Source: Micrasema longulum
Taxonomy: Eukaryota > Arthropoda > Insecta > Trichoptera > Brachycentridae
Assembly (NCBI GenBank): GCA_022494885.1
Contig: JAGVSM010004287.1
Coordinates: 62,001 to 126,000, forward strand
Reading direction: 5' to 3'
DNA: 64,000 bases
In this document: piece after piece, positions 34,060 to 44,319 of the stretch
Layout of the letters: every line of letters starts with the position of its first letter
Position numbering within the stretch: the first letter of the stretch is position 1
The notes under the pieces: generated by a model
What the model saw: only the letters and a program-made list of their open reading frames with translations
Database searches by the model: none
Told to the model about the DNA's origin: nothing
Made by a program: the position numbers and the translations under genes

Positions 34060-34577
34060 GAAGCAAGCTACAAAGAAGAGCAAGGAAGGAGATATTACCA
34101 GAAGAACTGCATACCTACCATATGTACAGAATGTTACTGGTAGGATAGCCAAAGTGCTGAAGAAACATAATATTGGAACAACGTTTGGGACTGGGAAAAA
34201 TAAAAAAACATTCATTGAACCCAAAAGGTAAGAATCCCCTGGAAACGGAAGCTGTTTATAAATTAAGTTACCACAGGACAAACAGGGCTCACAACAAAGA
34301 AAAGGATTGATGAACACAAAGAGCGTGTAAACTTGGGCACCCTGACAAATCTGCAATAGCGGAACACTTTATAGACACCGGATATTTTTTCGCCTTCGAA
34401 CTGAAAATTTTGCATAAACCCAGTAATTACAGTGCACGGATAATAAAAGAGGCAATTAAAATACACAGACACCCAAATAACATAAACAAAGACGACGGGC
34501 TTAAATTAAACTCAACAAGGTTTCCAGCACTATGCCGTGCCTACTGCCGACTGCGACATGGTACAAATTACTAGTAG
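34060..34577 (+). mobile_element. Penelope-like element, RT end plus GIY-YIG endonuclease remnant
   Basis: Three successive frames, joined by shifts, give the end of a Penelope-like element protein. First comes TAYLPYVQNVTGRIAKVLKK with HNIGTTF, the linker after the reverse transcriptase. Then AVYKLSYH, at the place of the GIY motif, and TTGQTGLTTKKRIDEHKE at the place of YIG and the following R-x3-H region. Last come KSAIAEHFIDTGY, KILHKP.NYSARIIKEAIKI and HRHPNNINKDDGLKLNST, the conserved endonuclease tail. In an active element this nuclease would nick target DNA to prime reverse transcription. At least two frameshifts and a stop (about 34230) make it inactive. The normal spacing between GVY and YIG seems shortened. 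Confidence 0.85.
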
Positions 34578-35084
34578 GTACTTAAACACATACTTGTTTC
34601 TACAAAACACTCAGTTTACCCTGAAAATGGCTCCTGCAATGGTAGCAAGTTTTTTTATTTTTTGGTTGAAAAATGTCTTCATTTGAATACAGTATTTTTA
34701 AAAGACGTATTTTAATTTGCTGACTAATTTCTATGATGACTATTTGTCAAAGTGTTTTTCAAATTTATTTTGCTTGTTAAAAAATAATGTTTATCTTAAA
34801 TTGAGAGATTGTTCACAAAATAAACAAATTATTATCTCGAGCAACAGTTTTTTTTTAAAAACACATTCTATGCAATCATTGCGGTAGGCGTGATATAAGA
34901 ATGTCTGCAGATAATCTTCCCTATCTTTTAAGTGAATACGTAAAAAAAGTGCCGTCTGTAAACAAAAATATTTGTCGGTATTAACACAGATTAACCCATT
35001 TTACTGTAAGTTTACTGGTTTTTTTATTTTATTCTTTAACTTAGCCATTTTTTTTTCTCATATTTTAATGTGTCATATTATTGT

Positions 35085-35350
35085 CGCTATGATTTTTTTT
35101 AAGTTTTGTAATTTTGAAATTACTCCGCCCGTGACGTCACAAGTTCTCGTCGGTGAGTTCTTCCGACATTTAAAAGTATAACGTAACGAAAAAAATGGCT
35201 GCTGGAAACCGAAAATCTATCACAACACATAACAACGCTTTAATTAATTGGTTGATTCTGAAGAACGTGTAACGTAGTTCAAAACAGTTCATTTTTATAA
35301 TTTTTTTAATACATTTTCGAGAAATTTCGCCTTACAATCAGGAAGTTGGT
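35085..35350 (+). repeat. Family B repeat, copy 4
   Basis: From TTAAGTTTTGTAATTTTGAAAT through GTGACGTCACAAGTTCTC to GAAATTTCGCCTTACAATCAGG. TGACGTCA is at 35132-35139. The distal end is replaced. Confidence 0.7.
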
Positions 35351-35374
35351 TGGACTTTTTTGATTTTTTTATTT

Positions 35375-35815
35375 GTTGATATACCAACAATATTAAAAGT
35401 TTGTCCAAATTTTTGTAGACAAGGACTGGATTAAACTCCCTGGGGAGCTGTTAATATCCAGTCCTTGTGTGCAAAAATTTGGACGAACTCAAAATATTGT
35501 TGATATATCCACCTGGCCTATGAAGGAGTATGGAAATTTAAAGAAATACAATTTTCAGGCGTTGCCTAGTATGCAGGTGAAATAATTCCAAGTAGATGAA
35601 TCTCACCCACATAAATAAAGGTTTCAGCTCTTTAACTTCACAAACATCAGCAGGTGAAAGAGTTGAAGGAATAAAGATGTTCAAATATGAGCAGAATGGT
35701 GAATGTTTCACAGTGTATAAAGTGGCCGCTCTGTAGATTCAAAGACTTCTATATTACCTTCTCTTAAATGTTCTTCATCTTTGTTGTAATATGTTAATAT
35801 ACCATTAAACACAGC
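35375..35815. mobile_element. Family A foldback, copy with palindromic left end
   Basis: The left 140 bases (about 35380-35518) are themselves palindromic: ACCAACAATATT..GTTTGTCC and GGACGAACTCAAAATATTGTTG, with AGACAAGGACTGGAT and ATCCAGTCCTTGTG inside. The rest matches the centre and right arm of 17468-17936 in reverse orientation. Non-coding. Confidence 0.75.
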
Positions 35816-35854
35816 CAAAAAAAAATTTTTAAATTTTTTTTGTATCTTATTATG

Positions 35855-36420
35855 CTTTTTAAAGTTTTGTATTTCTGAAATTATTTTGCGTGTTATGTCT
35901 CAAGTTCTCTTCTGCTTCTCGGTCATTTCTACCGATTGGCCCGTTGTCTCACCGTAAACCGAAAATATTTTACAACTCTCTTATCATTGGTTGATTCATA
36001 TGAACGAGTGACATCGGTCGTTCAAAATATTTCGTTTTTTTATTAATATTTTTTATTGTTTTTTTCGGTGCATTTTCAGAAACACTGCAGTACAATTTAA
36101 TGCTCTAAAGCTAGGGTTTCCTAGGACAGCGGTGCCCGTATTTTAACGGCCGTAGTGAACGGTGATGCAGTGGACAGCCATCGTAAAAGTGATTAGAGAG
36201 TGGTTTCCTAGGAAAACGGTGTTAAATGGTGTTGATAACACCGTTTTTCTAGAAAACCACACTCTAGTCACCTCTACGACGGCTGTCCACTGCATCATCG
36301 TTCACTACGGCCGTTAAAATACGGGCACCGCTGTCCTAGGAAACCCTAGCTTAATTTTACCACGTGTTAGAAATAATTTTTTATATCTGATTTCCCGTAT
36401 CACTGAACTTCCTCATTGAG
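35855..36420 (+). repeat. Family B repeat, copy 5, split by a MITE
   Basis: Family B sequence runs 35855-36108 and resumes at 36352 (TAATTTTACCACGTG to GAACTTCCTCATTG). The split falls in GCTCTAA|TTTTTACC, intact in the copies near 288 and 31062. Confidence 0.85.
36109..36351. mobile_element. 243-bp palindromic MITE, TAA target duplication
   Basis: The left half starts AGCTAGGGTTTCCTAGGACAG and the right half is its near-perfect reverse complement, ending CTGTCCTAGGAAACCCTAGCT. About 10 differences separate the arms, mostly near the centre. TAA flanks it at 36106-36108 and 36352-36354, and removing the element and one TAA restores family B. A 3-base TAA/TTA duplication is characteristic of PIF/Harbinger elements, so that superfamily is inferred. 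Confidence 0.93.
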
Positions 36421-36929
36421 CTTTACTTGCTTGCGTTGTGAATTTATAATCATTTCCGTTTGATACGTTCGCAATAAGAGTCGTTCGCTTATCGACGCTC
36501 TCAATACACCCACTATTAGGGAAACTGCAAAGCACTCTATGCGCCCTGTAGTATGGAGCTTTTAACTTGCCTGAATTTGTATTACGCTGGATTCATTTAT
36601 TCAGCCATACAATAATAATTTAAGAAAAATAACATATTTTAACTACGAAAAAGAAAAATTTATTTAGTTTGGGAAAATTATCTCTCCTAACCAATTTCGA
36701 AATAAAAGCATGCTTTTGATTATGACACATTTAAATATTACCTTAATATTTTAGGAAAGATCAATTTAATCATTAGACAATCTATAGATGTAGGAAAGAC
36801 CTGTACTAAATGACCCCTTTGAGGGTAAACGATCCTATAAGATTTTTACAAAACTACAAATGCAATAATTTTTTAAATTTTATTAAAGTAATTTAAACAA
36901 TGTTTTTGGCGTATTTTACATAAAGTAAA

Positions 36930-37530
36930 AAAGAGTGCGCGTTAGCGCGGATCCCCGGTGATGTGTAGCTAGTACACATTGCGTCTAATAACTATAATAT
37001 CTTTATAAATATAATAAATATTGGGTTTAGATTTTCAGTGTTCCTCCAATACACATTTACGTATCGACTGAAATAATTTGTTATTAAATAATAAGTCTTT
37101 ATTAAGCACAAAAAAAGCATTTTATCGGAAATCGGAGATAAATTAGGAATATCATCAAAAATATACTCACAGTATACCAATAACACCTGGCGTTACACGT
37201 CCACTACATGTCCTGTCATGTATCCAGTACTAGCTACTTAGTAGCTCTCGGGAAGTTGGCGCGCGTGCACGTTTCGACCGAGTTGTTAGCGATACCCAAT
37301 GGTTTTTTCATGTTTTCAGCAGTTCGATTTGAAATATTATCATCTTTGAATTAAATTATGGTTAATTAAAGCCATTCCCTATAAATATTCCATTTTTCCC
37401 TTTTTAAATCTCTTATTTTTTTCATGTGTAGTGACTACACGGCACCGTAACGCGCGGGTATTTTTAGGACAGTAAGGAAAAGGTTAAATAAATATAATTT
37501 TCACCAATTTGATCTAAGGTAATAATTTTA
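36930..37530 (+). mobile_element. Family H left arm, copy 2
   Basis: CCCCGGTGATGTGTAGCTAGTACACA, CTTTATAAATATAATAAAT, AAATCGGAGATAAAT and TAGTAGCTCTCGGGAAG align in order with 2920-3330, but no centre of the H type is clear beyond 37500. Divergence is higher than between the other two copies. Confidence 0.6.
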
Positions 37531-37850
37531 ATAGATTAATCTATTTTGTGTAATTCTATAATTAATATGCATGTAAAATTGTATGGACGAATGCTTTCAA
37601 ATTTTATCTTTGTTGAATTACCTAATAAAAGAAGAAAAAAACAGTAAGGCATTTTCAAACATCATATAAAGTTTAAATTCAGAGTTTAAAGTTTAAATAA
37701 CAATTCATTTTAATAATACTGAACAGTCATATAAATATTATAATATCTATTTTCCTTATGATTCAGATGTTAGTTTTTTAATATTTTGTTTTTTTTTTAT
37801 TGAGTAACGATAACTTTGTAGTAAATGTACGCTTGGGTCAAAACGATTCC
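37531..37850. other. No recognisable feature
   Basis: AT-rich sequence with an approximate tandem repetition of AGAGTTTAAA-type words near 37670-37695. No gene seen. Confidence 0.4.
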
Positions 37851-37852
37851 CT

Positions 37853-37974
37853 GGGCTAGTATTCTGAATGGAGTTGCGCGCGAAGACATCGCTCTATTAG
37901 CGTGTATTTAGGACGTAAGTACTCGTTAAAAATGCGTTTTCTACCCGCGTTTTTGCGTTCAGAATACCACCCCT
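37853..37974. mobile_element. Tiny TIR element, second copy
   Basis: Ends GGGCTAGTATTCTGAA and TTCAGAATACCACCCC mirror those of 24560-24645. About 122 bases, non-coding. Confidence 0.55.
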
Positions 37975-38399
37975 GGTACTGGTACAAACCGATCCCGGGA
38001 TCATTTTTCCCCACACCAAGATTGAATAGATGGTTATAAATTTTAGATGCTTGGTAGCTAGAATTAACAATAAGAATCTCAAAATTCTCTACCTCAATGA
38101 CGTTTATTCAGTGGAATCCTGTACATCAACAGCTTCACCCTTGCCTTTTGTTTAGTCTCTTGCCAAAAGTAATATATACATTTAAAATAAAACTTTGTTA
38201 TTTATGTTGATCGCGCCACTTGCCTGTTGGCAGATGAAGACTCGAAATTGGTCTGGTTCGCGGGATGCGTTATCTTGACTTACTTTGCCACCGAACCCTA
38301 ATACAATGAATGCAATTACCTATCTTGTACTGGGGTTCTGAGACTTTATTGTTTGGAACTTCTCTCGCGGCAGTCAGGATCGGATCAGATTCCATGGTC

Positions 38400-38865
38400 A
38401 GGAAAGAGGAGCACTTAACGCGGTTCCTTGATTATTATTATTTTATTATTAATCTAAGGGAACTCTGCATTCCAGATGAACTAGCTGACAGACGTCTTAC
38501 GCTTAGATCAGCTACATCTACGTCGAAAGGAAAAGTTATTAAACCTCTACGCAAACAGCGCACTAAATTCGGCGAACGTGCATTTGCGGTCGCAGGCCCT
38601 ACGGCATGGAATGCTCTCCCAGCAGAAATCCGAAACTGTGAGAGTGAAGTGATATTTCGGAAGAAACTTAAAACCCACTTGTTCTCTAAATTCTTAGCAT
38701 GTGGTGGAAAAGTAATATGAAAAAGTACATTATTTTTCTTAAATTAAAAAGTGAAAATTCAATTTATATCTTTATATTATCACTTTGTAAAGCCCCCTTG
38801 AGGTATTATATTACGAAAATGGCGCTATATAAGTTATCCATAATTATTATTATTATTATTGAGTT
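38400..38865 (+). mobile_element. LINE ORF2 C-terminus (CR1/L2-like) and 3' UTR
   Basis: The frame ending at 38720 contains LTLRSATSTSKGKVIKPLRK, then FGERAFAVAGPTAWNALP and IFRKKLKTHLFSKFL, the classic terminal module of CR1/L2-type LINEs. The first part of the 136-codon frame (before about 38440) does not match and is probably host sequence or another insertion, so the ATG at 38310 is not a real start. The 3' UTR holds AAAATGGCGCTATATAAG and ends in (ATT)n. The same 3' end is found at 14335-14425 and 58737-58956. Confidence 0.88.
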
Positions 38866-38869
38866 ATTG

Positions 38870-41200
38870 ATCGCAAAAATAACTTATTCGCGATCGCGGT
38901 GAGAATATCAAAGGCATTTGCACACACGATGACAGTTCGGTTCTTATTCGTTAATTTGTTATTTTTGTTGTTATATGCATTTAAATAAAATATCATGTTG
39001 GGCTGGAGACAAAAATGTGGTGCTTACCCACAGTAAGAATCGCAACATCTTAACCAGGGCCCAGTAGGCAGCGAATAAATTCAACGTGTAACACACATAC
39101 TGTAAATATGGCGTAACCATATATTTTAAATTTGCTACCGTATGTATTTTGGATATAATTTTAATAAATGTGTACGTAATTGTATTTTATCTGACACATT
39201 ATTTTCTCGACAAGAGTAAAATGATCCTTGGGATCATTTTATACACTAAAATGATCCTTTTGTAGGGTTTTACCAAAATCGTTTTAGAAATAATGTATTT
39301 AATTATGAAACAATTTTATAAATAGCGGTAGGGAGCAAAATAATTACGCTTTTCAAAACTAGTCAAATATTGATTTTCCCTTTGGGGGATCATTTTGGAC
39401 AGGTTTTCCCTAAATCTAAGTGATATTAAATACGTTACCCGCGTAGCATTTTTAACAGTAATGGCCACCCATTTTTTAGTATTTCTTCATAGCATTATAT
39501 AAATTGGGTACTTAATTACGAATTTATTACGGCCCGATTATCTGGACCAAACCTGTAAATATTGCCAATGTACACAAATCTCATTTTCAAGTTGAATGTT
39601 TATTTCCCAATAAAGGTAACTATGAAGCGTTCACGTGACCGGGTGATCAAGTAAGCATAATATAATATAATAAATGCTAGTTGGTAATTGTAAGCCGTGA
39701 GTATCCTTGCTCGTGTCACGTATGATAAAGTACGAAATATTTCTTGCGTTTGTGTATCGCCGTCAGCAGTAATCGGACGCTTTTCAGCGTTGCTTAAGAT
39801 TTACTATTATTGCGATAATTTACATAATGCCTCAATTATGACTAACTCTTTTTTCTCAGCACAATTTTGCCAGTTTCATTCAATTCAAGCACAAATAAAA
39901 ACACTTAATTAAATTGGTGAATGCTTTAAAATGTTTGTAAATATTTTTTGTTTATTTAACGTTTTATTGTAATTATTTCATTATTGTTGTTTGGAAAATA
40001 TATTTTGTCTTTTTTTTAATACGAATATTAATTTACGCTCTTAAGATTTGTTAAATAATTTCAATTTGAAGGCCATTTTCGACTAGACGGAAAAAACTGC
40101 GGTAAAAATGGGAATCAATTTTTGGTAGAGAAAGATTGAAACATTATTTTTCAATTGCCTCCAGTACCATGTTATAATGGTTTAGTTATACCAATAATCT
40201 GAAACTAATATATTGGTTTAGTTATACCAAGAGTCTTAAGCTAACACAACAGTTAAATATATTTAAAAAAAACATTTTTGAAGAAATAAAGGCGTATGAC
40301 TGTCCAGTAAAAATTTTTTTTTGCTAATTATTAGTAGTATATTTTTTTATTTTTTATTTGTAATTTTGAATTCCCGCAAAAACGGTCATTCCATTGGTCA
40401 CGCCCCCAATACGTCACGATTCATATTTATGTGTTCCTGACCATTCAAATTCGTTTAGAACATTGTCACGAATCCTGACGTCACAACTTACAAGGCCATA
40501 CATGTTGCGTTTTTCTAGCAACGTTTTTTTATGAAAATATTTCTCCACAATATCCATATTGATTTCGAAAATACAATTTATTATTCCAAATCCATTTTAT
40601 ATATTTTTATCGGTATTCGTAGTATGTAATATTTCCCTATTACGGAACTTGTCAATAGTTACTTCTTTACATATTTAATTTGTTAAAAATATTTTTAATT
40701 GTGATATTTATTTTTGTATTTATCGTGAACGCTTTTTTGCCATGTCTCATTGAAGCTTAGCTCTAAATGCTATAAACCTACACTGCGAGAAACATTGGAC
40801 TTTATTTACTTATAAACCCCCTTAGGGCTTTCATGTCATGGTTTACACAAATAGCGCATATATACAAATACAAATGACTATAGAAAAAAACACAGGAGCG
40901 AAAATCAAATGATTGATTAAATTCGCAATTATTGATTAAATTCTCTAAGGCTTTATCGTCAGTGGCGAGGTGTAAAATAAATCTAAATCATATCTATTTT
41001 GATTTGCAAGCCGCTTTATGCAGGTAGCTGGTAAAAATGACAGTGAAACAAAAAAATGTCTAGTTAGTCTATGTGGAATCCTAAAATTTATGTAATTACA
41101 GTTTAGAGCAATCTTTTTTTATTATTCAATAGTTTATAAATTAACAGGGGGTCATTTATCGTTCTCCTGATCGATGGTTACGGTAGGTTAAAATGATTTA
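38870..41200. other. Unassigned sequence
   Basis: No gene is supported. Noted inside: a perfect 11-bp hairpin at 39217-39241, further copies of GATCATTTT at 39247 and 39392 in either orientation, and a TGACGTCA octamer at 40476-40483 within a non-repetitive GC-richer patch. Confidence 0.4.
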
Positions 41201-41209
41201 TTTTATTTA

Positions 41210-41575
41210 AATTTACTTCAACAGAGAGGGAAAACGTTTTTGAGAAGGGAATATGGAAGTCTAGGCATTTACAGGGCTTATGACCTGTCATTGGCTGGTT
41301 TAAGTGGCGTTCAGGCGTTGCCTAGTATGTAGGTGAAATAATTCAATTAGATGAATCTCACCCGCACTGTTACACAGTATGTAAAGTGGCCACTTAAACC
41401 AGCCAATGACAGATCATAAGCCCTGTAGTTGCCTAGACTTCGATATTACCTTTTCTTAAATGTTCTTCATCTCTGTTGTTATATGTTAATATAAACCGCT
41501 CCCCAGGGAGTTGAATCCAGTGCTTGTCTACAAAAATTTGGACAAACTCAAAATATTACTTGTATTATATTTTTG
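41210..41575. mobile_element. Family A, internally deleted copy
   Basis: Left arm TTCAACAGAGAGGGAAAACG to GGTTTAAGTGGC joins directly to TTCAGGCGTTGCCTAGTATG, then a shortened centre and the full right arm ending TTGGACAAACTCAAAATATT. The landmark order supports the model from 17468-17936. Confidence 0.8.
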
Positions 41576-42025
41576 TATGTCTGTGTGAGTATTGTTAGTA
41601 ATTTTTTATTGTTCCAAAAAAAAGTACATTACATTATATGAATAGAAGAGGTATGCAGTACAAGTTGAAAAATACATTTATTTTATTGACCTCTCACTTA
41701 TCATTTTATTTATAAAGGTTTTTAAGAAGTTGATTGATGTTTTAAAGGATACGCGTATTTTTATTTTATTATTCCAACTCTTATTAATCACATTTGTCTG
41801 ATTGAACTAGGTTTTGATTAACATTTTGATGTTTTTAGTGAAGACCTTGGTACTTTATGCGCCTCAAAAATTATTCTAATATTTAATATGCCTATACTCA
41901 ATTGGCAACCATTAATTATACGTTTACCTCGGGGCACCGATTCGATGTTAAGAAGCATAAAAGCTTTATGGCTTCGTCGTAGTTTTAAACAATGTACAGA
42001 GATACATATATCGCAAGCGTCCCAG

Positions 42026-42589
42026 GGCCCCGATTACAATGGGAAGTTATCATTTATCTTCAATTTTATCTACAAAGTAAAATTAAGTCTTTCTGTATGA
42101 AAAGCAGAATATGCATACATTTTTTCTACTGAACATGTTCAATTATGTGGACTAACTGGTAAATGATTAATGTGTATTTATAAATGTAAAATGTAATAAT
42201 GTGTGAAGTATCAATGTGTATAAACTTAATATATATGTATATGTATGTATAAAATATAATATAAATATGTATGTTCGAATATATATGTATATATGTGTGT
42301 GAATGTATGGTTATGAATGCATTACAAGTGCCCCGACTTAACACGGATTTTCTAGCAAGTCGGAGCAATTTCACAGACATGGGTCGTTCCTGATTGTGTC
42401 GCTATAAACTGTGTCTCTGTCCTTAACAAATGAATGTATAATGTAATTAATAAATAAATAAAATTATAGGTTACCGACGAATATGCTTTTGATGTCGATG
42501 CAAATATACTCATTTTCGTACACAATTTACGGTTTTTCTTTATAGACAGTCGAAGATAACTCTGTTAACTTCCCATTGTAATCGAGGCC
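42026..42589 (+). mobile_element. Family C MITE, copy 2, with a nested insertion
   Basis: Ends are GGCCCCGATTACAATGGGAA and TTCCCATTGTAATCGAGGCC, inverted with one or two differences. CAG flanks it at 42023-42025 and 42590-42592. Without the nested insertion (42147-42472) it would be about 235 bases, like copy 4. Confidence 0.88.
42147..42472 (+). mobile_element. 5'-truncated LINE tail nested in family C
   Basis: It interrupts TTCAATTAT|AGGTTAC, which is intact in copy 4 near 50640-50655. ATTAT flanks both sides (42142-42146 and 42473-42477). The right end is AATTAATAAATAAATAAA, a LINE-type tail. No ORF remains. Confidence 0.8.
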
Positions 42590-42592
42590 CAG

Positions 42593-42836
42593 GGCGGCAA
42601 TTATGAACGGCTATCTTCATCGATATATACTGAGACGGTATAAAATAATATCGATATTTATGTACGACAGTGTGTATATTTGTAAGAAAATTCAAAGTAC
42701 CTTTGTCGGTAACCGGTAATTGAACATGTTTATAAAAAAAAAATGTAAACATGTTCTATTTTTCACGCAGAAAACTTAATTTTACTTCGTAGATAAACTT
42801 GAAGATATATTTTATCTTCCCATCATAATCGAGGCC
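42593..42836 (-). mobile_element. Family C MITE, copy 3
   Basis: Starts GGCGGCAATTATGAACGGC and ends CCCATCATAATCGAGGCC. CAG flanks it on the left (42590-42592, shared with copy 2) and right (42837-42839). Same subfamily as copy 1. Confidence 0.85.
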
Positions 42837-43179
42837 CAGAAACAGCTTCTTTCATGAGTCGTCAATGTTACACGCCTGAACTGCATGTGAAGTGTTTGAA
42901 ATGTTTTGTGAGTTGATATTTGGCACTTTAATACTTAAGTTTGTATTACATGGATCGGAAAATGGTACAATATCTTATGCAGTTTCTCGTAGGTACAATA
43001 ATTCTTGGCCAAATCTTGGACCACTTTGTTCGCTGTTTTAATTTAATATAAATTTTAAAAAAAATATATATTGAGTTAACAAATAAATAACTATCGCTTT
43101 GAAGTAAATATAAACCCTGTACATTACAAGCAAGGTAAAAGAATAATGAATAACTAATATATATGTATATTTTTTTTAA

Positions 43180-43240
43180 AACCCAGAACCTTTCGTGTGT
43201 GTGTCAAGTGTCTAACCACTACACCATGGAGGCCGCCACA
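43180..43240 (-). mobile_element. SINE2 head fragment
   Basis: The minus strand reads GGCGGCCTCCATGGTGTAG, an A box, and AAAGGTTCTGGG, then loses the B box. Same family as 12274-12455. Confidence 0.7.
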
Positions 43241-43865
43241 GTGCGACACTTGTTGACAAAAATTTTGACAGTTCGCAGTATCACAGGCGTGAGATGCGCG
43301 CCCAGATCTTAGTTCAAATATTTTTAGAAAAATATGACGTCTCCTAATTTTTCTGAATTTGACCTCAGATTTCACCCGATTTGTGCATAACTCCACACAG
43401 TATTTATCGGTTCAAATCTTGCACAAGATGTTGTATTATTTTCTGGCCCGTGTAACACGAGCTTGAATATCGGACCGGGTGCTGGTTACGTCAATAGAAG
43501 AGAAAATTGATTACCCGTATTAAATCTGTGTGAAATTTATGATCAGCTTAATCTAAATGGTTATCTTTAGGTATCTTTCCTAGCAGCATAATAATATATA
43601 GTATACATAATGTTTTACCATATATTCGTTCTGTGATTACGATCTCAAAACATGAATTTATGCGTAAAATAAAATAACTAATTTTCCGTTTTTGGTGGAG
43701 ATTTCAAAGTTTGCTTTTAATACCTTCAATTATATCATTCACCGTGAAAATGTACATAAACTTTTTAACATTTTAAATTTTTCATTTTTTTTATATGTTT
43801 TTTTTTATTTATTTCTTAAGTTAGCTTATATTAAAACTAATATAAACTATTACGTACATTTACAT
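43241..43865. other. No recognisable feature
   Basis: No assigned repeat or gene; the plus ORF at 43692-43916 lies mostly in AT-rich sequence and overlaps the end of the next LINE in antisense. Confidence 0.4.
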
Positions 43866-43869
43866 CATC

Positions 43870-44315
43870 TATATATATTTACATTTCCTTACAGTAACTT
43901 ATACATTTATTTTTAAATTCTTTCAGACACTTTTCATTCTTCATACATTCAGGCATCTCATCATACATTTTTAAACCCTTATACATCAAACAATTTTGCG
44001 ACTCGGCTCTTTTCAATAATGGTAGTCTTATTTTATCCTTTTGTCTAGTAGCATATTCATGACAATTTTTGTTTAAGACAACTTTATCCTTAAAATATTT
44101 TGGTAATTTATCGTGAAAAAATTTATGTATAAATATCAACATATTAAATAAATATATTTTAAAAATATTTTTAATGCATTTTATGTAAAAATTGTTGTTA
44201 TTTTTCTCAAATAAATAAATATTAAATAAAGTGTTGATGATGTACATAAAATACGTATCATGTTGAACTTTTACCCTGCGATCACAGAATTCTGTTTTGT
44301 CAAATTTGCCCATTA
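43870..44315 (-). mobile_element. LINE ORF2 C-terminus with intact 144-codon frame
   Basis: The open frame 44313-43879 holds MLIFIHKFFHDKLPKYF, NCHEYATRQKDKIRLPLLKR and MYKGLKMYDEMPECMKN, then CLKEFKNKCISYCKEM. TR-x-K followed by LP, Y-G-LK-YDE-P and a terminal FK segment is the LINE ORF2 end module. Codons are strongly AT-biased and uninterrupted, unlike most fragments here, so it may be a younger copy. The N-terminal part of the frame (before about residue 55) is low in complexity and not diagnostic. Confidence 0.72.
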
Positions 44316-44319
44316 ACTA

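Noticed and set aside
34048..34472. Minus-strand ORFs of 102 and 69 codons
   Set aside because: Antisense to the Penelope-like endonuclease remnant, which explains the sequence on the plus strand.
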